A stretch of 64,000 nucleotides of DNA from Cladorhizidae sp. MBARI D1340-BT2 (Eukaryota > Porifera > Demospongiae > Poecilosclerida > Cladorhizidae), in NCBI GenBank assembly GCA_028752905.1, contig JAQNBH010000004.1:4840739-4904738 (forward strand), given 5' to 3'. Below the pieces are notes generated by a model. That model had not been told where the DNA came from, searched no databases, and saw only the letters and a program-made list of their open reading frames with translations. Numbering within the stretch: position 1 is the stretch's first letter; every line of letters starts with the position of its first letter. The translations under genes were made by a program, and so were the position numbers. Of this stretch, positions 11,831 to 21,099 are shown piece after piece.

Positions 11831-12106
11831 AGTTGTTTGATTGGCCTCAAGGTCATTTACCGACTGGGATTAAAAAAATCGGACTTGATCCCAGTCAAAC
11901 ACAGAATGTCGGCCATCAATCAGAATTCAATTGGCATCATCGGAGCAGTCCTTCTGCGATTGTCTGGTCTCGATAGAGGTGGCTATCCCATGGAGACCGC
12001 TCAGGTTTGTTATGTCACACCTGACACAGATTCCATGTACATGAGCAGGGAGGCCTGTGATGATTTGGGATTGATCTCGACTTGTTTCCTGACAGTTAGT
12101 GACTAC
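11831..12106 (+). pseudogene. Gypsy A protease, 3' part, cut by insertion of Gypsy B
   Basis: After the stop that follows ADTGC the same frame continues with SCLIGL, an IIGAVLLRLSG block and CDDLGLIS. These correspond to SCLAGP, IIGAALLRI and CYDLGLIA in the protease of Gypsy B. The reading stops at GACTAC (12101-12106), where the ACTAC target duplication and the LTR of Gypsy B begin. The frame resumes at 19037. Confidence 0.8.
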
Positions 12107-12265
12107 TAGTTAAGTGCAATGCACCATCTCGATGTCAGATCAAAGAGGATTGAATATAGTTATTATCTGCATGAGATGTTTGAATCAATTGAGTGTATGT
12201 CATGGAGCATGCGCGAGGTAAGGGGACATCAATCGGGTGAAGGGCCGTACGTAGTGATATGCATA

Positions 12266-12978
12266 CAGTAGGATGTCAGTTATCAGGACAGGTTGGGACC
12301 GGAAGGTGTCCGGATAATGAAATTTCTGGATAACTGAAGTCACTTGTTGTACACAAATGTGTACACTAATATAATGTTAAAAGAGTGAATGTACACATGT
12401 ATAATGTGCATTAGTCATGTTTACAGTGCATGTAATCACTGATTTTTGTCTGTTTTTGTGTTTCATATCTCTTCTTCACTACTTCCATGAAAAGGCCATT
12501 AATTAGCACTGTAGCATTCATGGGTACATGAGGTTGCTGTTCCAGGTACAGCAGGACAGTTTCAAATGCCTGGCAAGCCAATGCATGTGAAACAGTGGGA
12601 GCAGTAGTCTGTTAAATTCTGCAGCTACACTAGAAAAGCTTCTCCCATTCTTAATGTAGTCACATATTTTTAGCTTATCTTCAATATTCAAAACAACTCT
12701 CTTTCTTTTCTTCCCAGCATCCATAGCTTACCTAGCAAGAAATGAGCAGCTGCATCTCAGCACATGCAGATCATGTGAGCTTACCTAGCAAGAAATGAGC
12801 AGCTGCATCTCAGCACATGCAGATCATGTGTTGATTAGTACCCTAATGTGATGATTATTGCTTGGGACCAAAGTACATGTACACTGTACTGTACATGTAC
12901 AGTGTATGTACATGTACACCTGTTCTGGTTAACTGAAGTTTCCGGATAACTGGAGTCCGGATAACTGACATCCTACTG
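12266..12978 (-). mobile_element. pogo/Tigger-like DNA transposon, internally deleted
   Basis: The inverted ends CAGTAGGATGTCAGTTATC (left) and, read back from the right, the same sequence followed by CGGAC are flanked by TA at 12264-12265 and 12979-12980. This is the TA target-site choice of Tc1/mariner/pogo elements. Inside, only the start of a transposase remains. A 53-bp segment containing CTTACCTAGCAAGAAATGAG is tandemly duplicated (about 12725-12831). At 713 bp it is non-autonomous. Removing it restores an LTR that matches the one at 18837-19031. Confidence 0.9.
12518..12724 (-). pseudogene. Tigger/pogo transposase N-terminal helix-turn-helix fragment
   Basis: The first 40 residues contain KRKRVVLNIEDKLKICDYI and FSSVAAEFN. 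This is the CENP-B/Psq-type DNA-binding helix-turn-helix that begins Tigger transposases. After FN the sequence loses all similarity, so the second DNA-binding motif and the DDE catalytic domain are missing. In complete elements this part binds the terminal repeats. Here it can make only a short DNA-binding peptide, if anything. The ATG at 12724 is in the right place for a full transposase start. Confidence 0.8.
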
Positions 12979-13016
12979 TATACATGTATGGGCTAGGTAA
13001 GAGTGAGTATTGTCTA

Positions 13017-13031
13017 TCTCCCCCCAAGTCC
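13017..13031 (-). promoter_or_regulatory. polypurine tract of Gypsy B
   Basis: On the minus strand GGACTTGGGGGGAGA abuts the start of the 3' LTR. This is the position and composition of the plus-strand primer used in LTR-element reverse transcription. Confidence 0.75.
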
Positions 13032-13154
13032 TACGTCAGGGGGACTGTGTTAGGTTGACCGTTGTCCGTAGCGTATGATCGGCTTAGGCCCTCTCTTGCT
13101 GCGTCTGGGTCCAGGAGCAGGAGTAGGGGTTGTGGGGAAGGAGAGGTTCGGGAT

Positions 13155-14627
13155 CTACGCCAGGTTCTTCAGGTTGGTTTGGATTGGGCTATGGGGGGGT
13201 GTCGGGGTACCGGCAATGGAGGCGTAAGGACCAGCAGCTCTCACAACACCCGCTGGTGGCTGCCAGCTTGGAGTTGGTGCTGGGGGTCCCATCGGTGTCG
13301 TTGCGCTCATCGGAGGACGCATCGGTGTCGCAGAGCTCATCGGAGACAGGGGGTGGATCTGGGGTGGGATAGAGGTATGGGGTAAAATGGATGGAGCTGG
13401 TGTTGGTGGCAGTGGCTGTTGTGAAGGGAGGAGGTGGTCCGGCAGTCGCCGTTTGAGCGGGTCGTCTGGTGTCGTCGGAGTGGTGACCTGTTTACGTAGG
13501 AAGCGACGGTTGCGCATTGTCAGTCTGCCGTGGCCGTCCATTCTCACTTGGTACTGGTGGTACTGGAGCACCTCGACGATCACTCCTGTTTTGTCCAACT
13601 TTGTTGGGTGACGGCCTGTTTGGTTCTGTACAAAAACCTTGTCACCACAACGAAGGGGGGAGAGGCCGCTGGAGTGCTCGTCCCATCTTGCTCGGCCGAG
13701 AGATTGGTGGTGGGCTAGTGCCTTGTCTCTGATTTGCAGGCGCGAGTCCATGTTCCTTGGCTGTCGCAGCCTTGCTGGGATTCCGGGGAGCAGGTCCCTG
13801 ATGGGTCGGCCATAAAGGCATATGGCCGGCGACATCCTCGTATCAGGGCTGGGGCAGTTTCTGTGGAGGAGTAAAGCTTTAAAGAAGGCCGATTGGAGGG
13901 AGCCCCCAGGGCCGGTGTTGCCCGATATAAGGCGTTTCATGGTCTTGACAGCGGTCTCCGCTCGGTTGTTAGCGTGTGGGTGGTACACTGAGGATACCCT
14001 ATGGTAAACGTCCCAGGTGGATAGGAGCTCTCTTGTGGAGTGTGCGGCAAACTCTGGCCCGCCATCCGACGTCAGGGTGTCGGGTATGCCATAAGTTGCA
14101 AAAGTGTCCCTGAGTATGGTGGCAAGGCCTGTGGCCCCGTTGGTGGCCGGGGCGACGATGGGCCAGCCAGAGTACCGGTCGACCAGCACCAGGTATGCGG
14201 ATCCCTCGTGGTGGAAGAAATCCGCACAGAGGTGCTGGAAGGGGGACTCTGGTTCCTCCGGTGTGGTCGAGGGCATCGCTGGCTGGGATGGGGCGTTGGC
14301 GTTGCATGTGGGACAGCTGTTTCTTGTAGCTGATATATCAGTGGTTAGGCCTGGCCAGTACAGTGATGAGGTTGCCCGAGCTGTCATCCCGCTGGTGCCC
14401 TGGTGCGCCGCATGGAGGGCTGCAAGGCATGTTGGTTGTAGGGCGGCAGGAATGATGACACGTTCTCCGTAACAGATGACGTCGATGATGGAGAGGTTGT
14501 CTATGATTGGGTAGTATGCCCGGATGGCAGCTGGTAACATGTGCCGGGATTCTGGGGGTCCTTCCTCAACGTAGTACATGAGGTCCTGCATTGTCGAGTT
14601 GGCCGTGGTGGCGATTTGGAGCTGCTC
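13155..14627 (-). CDS. Gypsy B integrase
   Basis: The domains are in order. An N-terminal HHCC zinc site is seen as LHAAHQG and then CPTC. The catalytic core has D in HLCADFF, D in TSDGGPEF and E in NNRAETAVK, with the expected spacing between the last two. A GPY/F-like C-terminal module follows (KVFVQNQTG, KTGVIVEVL, RNRRFLRK), and then a Pro-rich tail with PMSSATPM and similar repeats. The frame is that of the RT gene upstream, separated by one TAG at 14628-14630, so RT and integrase are probably one ancestral pol frame. Integrase would insert the cDNA copy into the genome. All catalytic residues are present, but the polyprotein is broken elsewhere. Confidence 0.9.
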   Translation of the reverse strand, partial: EQLQIATTANSTMQDLMYYVEEGPPESRHMLPAAIRAYYPIIDNLSIIDVICYGERVIIPAALQPTCLAALHAAHQGTSGMTARATSSLYWPGLTTDISATRNSCPTCNANAPSQPAMPSTTPEEPESPFQHLCADFFHHEGSAYLVLVDRYSGWPIVAPATNGATGLATILRDTFATYGIPDTLTSDGGPEFAAHSTRELLSTWDVYHRVSSVYHPHANNRAETAVKTMKRLISGNTGPGGSLQSAFFKALLLHRNCPSPDTRMSPAICLYGRPIRDLLPGIPARLRQPRNMDSRLQIRDKALAHHQSLGRARWDEHSSGLSPLRCGDKVFVQNQTGRHPTKLDKTGVIVEVLQYHQYQVRMDGHGRLTMRNRRFLRKQVTTPTTPDDPLKRRLPDHLLPSQQPLPPTPAPSILPHTSIPPQIHPLSPMSSATPMRPPMSATTPMGPPAPTPSWQPPAGVVRAAGPYASIAGTPTPPHSPIQTNLKNLA

Positions 14628-15810
14628 CTAGCTCACAGGGATTGTCGTGATGGCTGAGCAGATTGCGTGGTGTAGGCCGTCGTCCTCGATGGGCTGAGGG
14701 GAGGCGCAGTGGATTGCCTCGTTGGCTGAGTCCTGGCTTCCTGGGCAGGCAGGGCTGGGTGCTGGGATGTCATCTGGGAGGTGGAGTCGTGGTGGTGTTC
14801 GGGTCCCGGATGGGTGGCGTGAGAGGGCATCGCTGGTGTGATTCCTTACGCCAGGGATGTACACCATCCGGAACCTGTACCGGAGCGTCTTCTCCTTGAT
14901 ATTGCGGAGGCGTGGGTTTGGTATGTCCTCGAGGCAGCGATCACCGAATAGCTTCAGCAGTGGCTTGTGGTCCACTGCTACAACGAGGTCGCTGCACCCG
15001 AGGACGAAGTGGCGGGCCTTGTCCAAGGCATCGGCTACCGCCAGGGCTTCTCCCTCCACAGGGGCATATCGTGACTCAGCAGCATGGGTGAAGCGCGAGC
15101 CCACCAGGGTGACGCGCCAACCATCCCGGCAACAGAACAAGTCACGGGATGGGCACTGGCAGTGTTTCTGGAACAGCCAGAACCCGATCCCGTCCTTGCT
15201 CCAGTCGGTCGCCAGGCAGGTTGGGCGGTCCTTGTCAAAGATTTCGACACCGACCCTGATGCGCTCGCAGATGTGATGTTTTGAGGTTGCAAAGGCTTCC
15301 GCCAGCTCGCTGGTCCATTCGAAGGGTGTAGATGGTTTCAGGAGAGCCCGGAATGGAAGCATTGAAGTAGTCATTGCAAAGGTGTAAGAAACCTGGTTCA
15401 CCAGGCCAAACCAGGCACGTACGTCGGTGATGTTTACTGGGGTTGGAAAGTCAGTGATCGATTGGAGGTATTTGTCAGCGGGTCGTACCTCGGTTGGCGT
15501 GACGGTGAATCCGGCGAACTCGACAGTGTCCTCGGCAAATCGGAATTTGCGTGGGTTTAGGGTGATGCCATTCACGGCACAGATGTGGAGCCACTCAGTC
15601 GCCTGATGGAATGCTCCCGTGATGTCGTCCGACCAGAGCAGTGCATCGTCGATGCACTTGGTCTTGGACGCCACGTTGGCGACGAGGGCATCGTACCTGG
15701 CCGTGTAGGCATCACCCGAGGCGATGTAGCCTTGGGGGACGGTTAGATATCTGTATCTGCCCCATGGGGTAATGAATGTTGTGAAATGCCGATCTCTCTC
15801 GTTGAGTGCT
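14628..15810 (-). CDS. Gypsy B reverse transcriptase (3' part) and RNase H
   Basis: After the solo-LTR insertion the RT resumes with ERDRHFTTFITPWGRYRYL and VPQGYIAS. The catalytic box appears as CIDDALLW, a C in place of the usual Y/F of the YxDD box. The thumb and connection (WFGLVNQVSY) and RNase H follow: TDWSKDGIG, GEALAVADAL, VDHKPLLKL and SDALSR. A stop TAG ends the frame at 14628. The frame is the same as that of the 5' RT part at 16421-16970 because insert plus duplication is 615 bp, divisible by three. An active RT would copy element RNA into DNA; this one is interrupted. Confidence 0.9.
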
Positions 15811-16420
15811 TGTCGGGGAAATTACCCTCCCCTGAGGCCTTCCTGCCTCAACGAATAACACTGGTCCGAGCAGAGACTACTTCTGGTAATTTCCACCGCG
15901 ACGCCTAGGAGCTCAGGGTACTGGCTACACCACCAATCACCCCTCCTAGACCTAACTGGACAAGCCGTACCTCCGCCTCTCTCTCTAGGCCCTTTACGGT
16001 CTTGCCCCTTTGGCTCCCTACCCAACACTTGGGTAGATAAGTATTTGATTAAATACAAGTCAATGCCAAAGACACATACAGAGTATAGTCTAACTTCTCT
16101 CTCTCTCCTTATATACATACATTCAGTCACATGATAATGATAGCCAATCAATTACTATAGTTCATTCTATCTGTAATCTTGGTCTTGGGTGTTCTTGTGG
16201 TATTCATTGTGGCTGTTCCCTTTTAGTCTTGGGTGTATCCAATACTTGTGGTATTCACTGTGGCTGTTACCTTTTAGTTAATCTTAGTCTCTTGGGTGTA
16301 CCAATGCTTGTGGTAGTAGTGATGCATTAACTGTGGGTTGTGGTGCCTGGCTAGGGGGTGTTGGTGGTATTATGTCAGGGAATGAAGGTGAGTGTTGAGT
16401 GTGGTGTTCTTTCCCTGACA
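15811..16420 (-). mobile_element. 610-bp solo LTR of another retroelement
   Basis: It begins TGTCGGGGAAAT and ends TTTCCCTGACA, so it has the short TG...CA inverted ends of an LTR. A 5-bp duplication GTGCT flanks it at 15806-15810 and 16421-16425. On the minus strand GTATATAAGGAGAG (about 16108-16120) is a TATA-like start, which suggests minus orientation. The U3 side has 2-3 imperfect copies of a roughly 60-bp unit with GTGGTATTCATTGTGGCTGT (16190-16320). No internal genes remain. It cuts the RT of Gypsy B just after WNGYHSV. Confidence 0.85.
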
Positions 16421-16970
16421 GTGCTACGGAGTGGTAGCCATTCCATGCGTCGAAAATGGTCTTCTTGGTTTTGCGTAGAATGGGCCGAGCCTGGTGGAAT
16501 GGAGATGGGCAGTGATGGGTCTCGCGCGTGGCGTGCTGGTTTAGGGGTTGAAAATTGATGGTCCTCCTGAGCGACCCGTTTTTCTTGGTGCAAATCACCA
16601 TGCGGTGGCACCAAGTGACGGGCATGCCCAGGGGGACCTTCTCCAACACGCCAAGGTGGACGTCCCGGTCAAGAGCGGCCTTCACCTCATCCTGCCAGTG
16701 GATGGGGATGGCGATGGGATTGTGGCAAGGCTTGGGGATGGCGGTGGGGTCGATGCTCAGGGATAAGGGGGGTCCAGACATCATTGGGAGGGGCTGGTGC
16801 TCACAGACGTTGAACGCACTCGCTGAGTATAGTTCCAGCAAGTGATGCTCAAGTCTGTGGCGGTTTTCCTCAGTGCCGGGGAAGGGCAGGGAGGAGGGTC
16901 TGTCTGGGGGGGGTGCCCTGGTTGGGCATGAGCAAGGTCTGAGGGGGGTGGGTGCAGTGTGCCTCACCAT
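16421..16970 (-). pseudogene. Gypsy B reverse transcriptase, 5' part
   Basis: It carries the first RT motifs of Ty3/Gypsy elements: PIAIPIHWQDEVKAALDRDV, LGVLEKVP, TWCHRMVICTKKNGSLR, INFQPLN and FDAWNGYHSV. The last block is followed at once by the inserted solo LTR. It is joined upstream to the protease frame through a single TAA at 17001-17003. Gypsy A has the same blocks at 19300-19630, which fixes the alignment. Confidence 0.88.
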
Positions 16971-17000
16971 GGGTGGAGTAGTGGTATGGGGTCCTGGAGG

Positions 17001-17819
17001 TTAGGCCTGCAGGTCCGCTGTGGTGTTCATCTGGGGAGGTCTGGGGACATGATGGATGGGTCTGGTCTGCAGGTCATCAGTTCTGGTCAGCAGGTTCTCA
17101 GGTCTGGTCAGCAGGTCCTGGGCTGGTGACAGTGGCTGATCAGGGGTCGCCCATGTATTCGTGCCGTTTCCCGAAGGTGGCGTCGACGTACAGAGGGGGA
17201 ACCCCTTAGCGATCAGCCCAAGGTCATAGCAGGTGGCCAGGCTCAGGTATAGCTTGGTGGCCAGAGGGCAAAAGTAGACCATCTGCCTGGTCTTTCGAAT
17301 GGTGTGGCAAGACTTGATCCGTAGGAGGGCAGCCCCGATGATGGGGAGGGCGTTGCCACTTGCTGATGACATGGAGAGGGTGGCCGGGATGAGGTCGTGG
17401 GGGTGGAGGTGGAGTTCGCGCATCAGGAGGGGTCCAGCCAGACAGCTTTGGCAGCCAGTGTCGGCCAGGGCAGTGGTGGTCAGGTTGTGGCGCTCTTCCC
17501 TCAAGGTGTGGCCATGGGCCCGGTAGTCTGCCTTGTAAGTCGAGACCTTCACCTGCATATTCGGTTGGGGTGGAGATCGACGTTGCACCCAGGTGTCAGT
17601 GGACGAGTCCCATGACTGGTGTGGTAGTGAGCCCTCGGATAGTGTGTTGGTTTCCTCCGTGATGGCACTCTCCTGCTCGGCCTGCTTTAGCCAGCAGAGG
17701 TGGGCATAATGGTTGGTGCGGCCACAGGACGAGCAGGTGGAGCCAAAGGCCGGGCATTGGGTGCGCCTGATGGCCGTTCGTCTCTCTCCCCGTGGCCTTG
17801 GCTGCCACAAAAGCAGCAT
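17001..17819 (-). CDS. Gypsy B zinc knuckle and aspartic protease
   Basis: The start of this frame overlaps the 3' end of gag in another frame. It carries the CX2CX4HX4C knuckle as CSSCGRTNHYAHLC. The protease active site reads TALADTGCQS (D-T-G), and the flap/second half has LPIIGAALLRI. A long linker with repeated DLLTRPENLLTRTDDL-type units leads to the TAA at 17001. Expression from gag would need a frameshift near 17790, either programmed or a mutation. The protease would cut the Gag-Pol polyprotein. Confidence 0.85.
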   Translation of the reverse strand: MLLLWQPRPRGERRTAIRRTQCPAFGSTCSSCGRTNHYAHLCWLKQAEQESAITEETNTLSEGSLPHQSWDSSTDTWVQRRSPPQPNMQVKVSTYKADYRAHGHTLREERHNLTTTALADTGCQSCLAGPLLMRELHLHPHDLIPATLSMSSASGNALPIIGAALLRIKSCHTIRKTRQMVYFCPLATKLYLSLATCYDLGLIAKGFPLCTSTPPSGNGTNTWATPDQPLSPAQDLLTRPENLLTRTDDLQTRPIHHVPRPPQMNTTADLQA

Positions 17820-18721
17820 GTGGCCTTTGGGTTAGTGGGTGGCCTGCCGGTGTTGGGTTGCTCTTTGTGTGGGATGGGCTGGTTCCTTGGTGGTGGCTGC
17901 AGGCGGTTTGGTTTGCTGGTGGGGTCTCTCACGGATGATCGTGGGGTGGGTGGGCGCTGTTGTTGCCTGTAACCACTCCGGAGGGCATCTTCATGGTCAG
18001 CCTCCTCGTCGATAATATGGTTTGCCGAGGTGGGTGTCGTGATGGTGACCGCGGACCGCTTGCCCGCGGCCCTCACCTCAACAAATCTTATTGTCTCCTC
18101 CACGGTCATGGCCTGGTTGGTGTCTTTGAGGAGGTCCTCCTGGATGTCGGGGTCGGCGAGACCAACGCAGAGCTGATCTGCGACCCTCTGCTCCCCCTGG
18201 TTATTTACCACGTCGCAACCCGAGAATTTCTTGACGAACATGCAGACTTCCGCTTGGCCGCGGAGCCTGGCAGCAAAGGAGCGGATGGGCTCCCCCCGGT
18301 CCTGGACCATTCTGGAGAGCGCAACACGGGCGACCTTCGGGTTTTCCTCCCGGACAGCGAGGGCTTTGATGGCTACCAGGAGGTCTGCTTCGGTATGCTC
18401 CTCTATAGGTAAGGGGCCCACAATGTTCCGTGTGACGTCACGTCTCAGCTTGGAATCTAAGCACTCCAGCAGTTGGATTGCCACGTCGGGGCCAGCCAGA
18501 TGGACGGCGAGGGAGTAGGCCCTCCATCTGGTTAAGAAATAGTGCCACCCCTCAGTGGTTCCTCCGGTTGTGACCTCTGGGCGGCGGACAGGCGTTGGTT
18601 TAGTCCTGGCAGCTTGACTATGAACCAGCAAGTGGCCATTCAGTAGGGCGGCCACCACTACTGGGGGCATCCCATCCGGTGTGGCAAAGTCGCAGCCCGG
18701 GTAGGGGCAGTTCACTGCCAT
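17687..18721 (-). CDS. Gypsy B gag
   Basis: I chose the ATG at 18721 (MAVNCPYPGCDF), because the in-frame codon further upstream is GTG and lies in the leader. The N-terminal CPYPGC...H...H pattern is shared with Gypsy A. A helical capsid-like region follows, with RSFAARLRGQAEVCMFVKK, and then a basic, Pro-rich part with ATCCFCGSQGHG, a first zinc-knuckle-like site. In the family Gag forms the particle that packages the element RNA. The 3' end overlaps the knuckle/protease frame by about 130 bp. Confidence 0.85.
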   Translation of the reverse strand: MAVNCPYPGCDFATPDGMPPVVVAALLNGHLLVHSQAARTKPTPVRRPEVTTGGTTEGWHYFLTRWRAYSLAVHLAGPDVAIQLLECLDSKLRRDVTRNIVGPLPIEEHTEADLLVAIKALAVREENPKVARVALSRMVQDRGEPIRSFAARLRGQAEVCMFVKKFSGCDVVNNQGEQRVADQLCVGLADPDIQEDLLKDTNQAMTVEETIRFVEVRAAGKRSAVTITTPTSANHIIDEEADHEDALRSGYRQQQRPPTPRSSVRDPTSKPNRLQPPPRNQPIPHKEQPNTGRPPTNPKATCCFCGSQGHGERDERPSGAPNARPLAPPARPVAAPTIMPTSAG

Positions 18722-18836
18722 GAGGGTGGTGGGCAGTAATTGGGATTTCGACACTGGACGATCCCCTAGCCAGTACTTTTGCCGGTGGGGTCTCTAGCAA
18801 CTATCAAATGCTATGCTGACTGGATTGATGCACACA

Positions 18837-19031
18837 TAGTTAAGTGCAATGCACCATCTCGATGTCAGATCAAAGAGGATTGAATATAGTTATTATCTGC
18901 ATGAGATGTGTGCATCAATTGAGTGTATGTCATGGGGCATGCGCGAGGTAAGGGGACATCAATCGGGCGAAGGGCCGTACGTAGTGATATGCATATACAG
19001 GTATGGGCTAGGTAAGAGTGAGTATTGTCTA
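18837..19031 (-). repeat. Gypsy B 5' LTR (intact, 195 bp)
   Basis: It matches the LTR at 12107-13016 (insert removed) with about half a dozen differences and equal length. The outer edge is followed by the ACTAC duplication. On the inner side about 115 bp of leader separates it from the gag ATG. Confidence 0.92.
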
Positions 19032-19036
19032 ACTAC

Positions 19037-21085
19037 AACAAGCAAGCCATAGCTTCAGCTGCAAAGAACCAGAATCTCGAGCACATACCAATAATCCCTA
19101 ACCAAAGAGCCAAGAAGTGTGACTGCCCCAAGAGATCCTCCTCCCTTCCCAACTACCAACCATTCCCACCCACGGTGGAAAACACAGACAAAATATAGGC
19201 ATGGATCCTCGACTATTATAGTGCTAGCACTTTTAACACTTGCCCAAACAGTCAATTACCCCTGATAACAGGACCACCCCTATCCCTCATGGTTATCCAA
19301 ATACTCAACCTGTGGCGGTTCACACGCCTATACCTGTACCATTACATTGGCAAGTGGAGGTCAAATTGGGACTCAACCAAGATGTATGCCTTGGTGTTAT
19401 TGAACCTGTCCATATTGGTGAACCTGCCACGTGGTGCCACAGGATGGTTGTATGCAGGAAAATGAACGGCAAACCACTACGTACTGTGGACCTTCAGTCC
19501 CTGAATGCCCACTGCGCTAGGGAGACGCATCATATGCTATCACCCTATCACCAAGCCAGAGCTGTGCCTAGCATGAAGAAGAAGACAGTATTTGACGCGT
19601 GGAATGGGTATCATTCAGTCCCAATCAGAGAATGTGACAGGCACCATACAACATTCCATGGGGCCGTTACAGATATCGCAACCCCCCCAAGTTTACATGG
19701 CAGCTGGAGATGGTTATACCAGACGGTTTGATGAGATCGTGTCAGATTTCCCACATAAGACCAAATGCATCGATGATACATGCATGTGGGCTGACACCAT
19801 AGAGGAGAGCTTCTACCAGGCATGCAAATGGCTAGAACTGTGTGCATTATACTCAACCCCGCCAAGTTCAACTTCGCTCTAGATGTGATTCAATTTGCAA
19901 GTTTTGAAATTACAATGTCTCATGTCAAACCGTGCTCTAAATACTTGGATGCCATAGGAAAATTTCCAACACCCTTGAACATCACTGATGTCAGATCATG
20001 GTTTGGCCTAATAAACCAGGTCAGCTACTACGCATCAATGACAGACGAAATGCGGCCATTTAGAGATCTCCTGAAACCAAAAACACCGTTCTATTGGGAT
20101 TCTCAACTGCAGCAAATATTTGACAAGTCAAAAGAAAACATTGTTGAGGCAATCAAACACGGCGTACAAATCTTTGACAAGGGCAGAAAGACATGCCTAT
20201 CTACAGATTGGTCTAAGGATGCATGGCCTTGGATTTTCCCTACTACAAAAACATTGCACATGTAAGGGTGACGCCCCCTTCTGCTGCAAGGATGGATGGA
20301 GGACTACCCTGGTGGGAAGCCGCTTCACACATGCGGCTGAGTCCAGATATGCCCCCATTGAACGGGAGGCACTCGCAGTTGCAGATGCACTTGAAAAAAC
20401 TCGCCACTTTGTCCTTGGATGTGATGATCTCATAGTTGCGGTAGACCATCAACCACTTCTCAAAATATTGGGTGACAGAAAATTGGAGGATAACAAAAAT
20501 CCATGATTGTTCAATATCAAGGAGAAGACAGTCCCTTTCAAATTCCGGATTGTTCATATCTCAGGCAAGAAACACCTAGCCACGGATGCAATCTCCAGAA
20601 ACCCAGTGGGGCCCATGAATCCTGAAATATTGGAGCTACCTGATGATGCCCATGCCCTCTACCCTTGGGATTGCCCGTCATCAAAATTACTCGGGGAAAA
20701 CATCCTTGAAAAATTACGATCAGACGACGATGAGAATATCACCATGGACATGGATATCATGAACTCTGCTGCTCATGCACTTGACGACATGAAGGCGATC
20801 ACTTGGGACATGGTTCGAGAGGCAACTACCAGTGACCCAGTCATGATGGAACTATTAGAAACCATAGAAGATGGAATGCCGGACTCCAAACTACTGCTAC
20901 CGCCAATGCTCCATGAATATTTTTCCTTCCGGGAACATCTATCCACGACAGATGGTGTAATCCTCTATGAGGAGAGAGTTGTTTCCCACCATCACTACGC
21001 GAGGGGGCAACGCTCCATTCCGCCCACCAGAGTGTGACTTCGATGACAGCAAGGGCTGACACATCCATCTTCTGGCCATGATGAA
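19037..21085 (+). pseudogene. Gypsy A pol: RT, RNase H and start of integrase, 3' truncated
   Basis: The protease-RT linker continues directly from 12106 (NKQAIASAAKNQN). The RT blocks are ATWCHRMVVCRKMNGKPLR, FDAWNGYHSVPI, CIDDTCMWAD and WFGLINQVSY. RNase H follows with STDWSKD, EREALAVADAL, VDHQPLLKI and TDAISRNPVG, and then the integrase zinc region LHSAHQSVTSMTARAD and SIFWP. Frameshifts occur near 19300, 19680, 19850, 20250 and 21000. Similarity to the integrase of Gypsy B ends at about 21085 and no 3' LTR was found, so the element is 3'-truncated. Confidence 0.88.
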
Positions 21086-21099
21086 CCATATGGGCCTAA

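Larger units (their letters stand above)
12107..13016 (-). repeat. Gypsy B 3' LTR, split by a Tigger-like element
   Basis: Without the 713-bp insert and its TA duplication it is 195 bp, the same length as the other LTR. Its ends read TAG...CTA rather than the usual TG...CA. The polypurine tract touches it at 13017-13031. Confidence 0.9.
12107..19031 (-). mobile_element. Gypsy B, Ty3/Gypsy LTR retrotransposon (minus strand)
   Basis: A full-structure element: 195-bp LTRs at 12107-13016 (interrupted) and 18837-19031, target duplication ACTAC at 12102-12106 and 19032-19036, and a polypurine tract GGACTTGGGGGGAGA next to the 3' LTR. Gag, protease, RT, RNase H and integrase follow in the usual Ty3/Gypsy order. 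It sits inside Gypsy A. It carries two later insertions: a Tigger-like element (12266-12978) and a solo LTR (15811-16420). A gag-protease frame change and two in-frame stops in pol make it inactive as read. The two LTRs differ at about half a dozen positions, so the insertion is not recent. Confidence 0.93.

Noticed and set aside
13062..18518. many plus-strand frames of 60-150 codons
   Set aside because: They are antisense shadows of the GC-richer gag-pol genes of Gypsy B on the minus strand.
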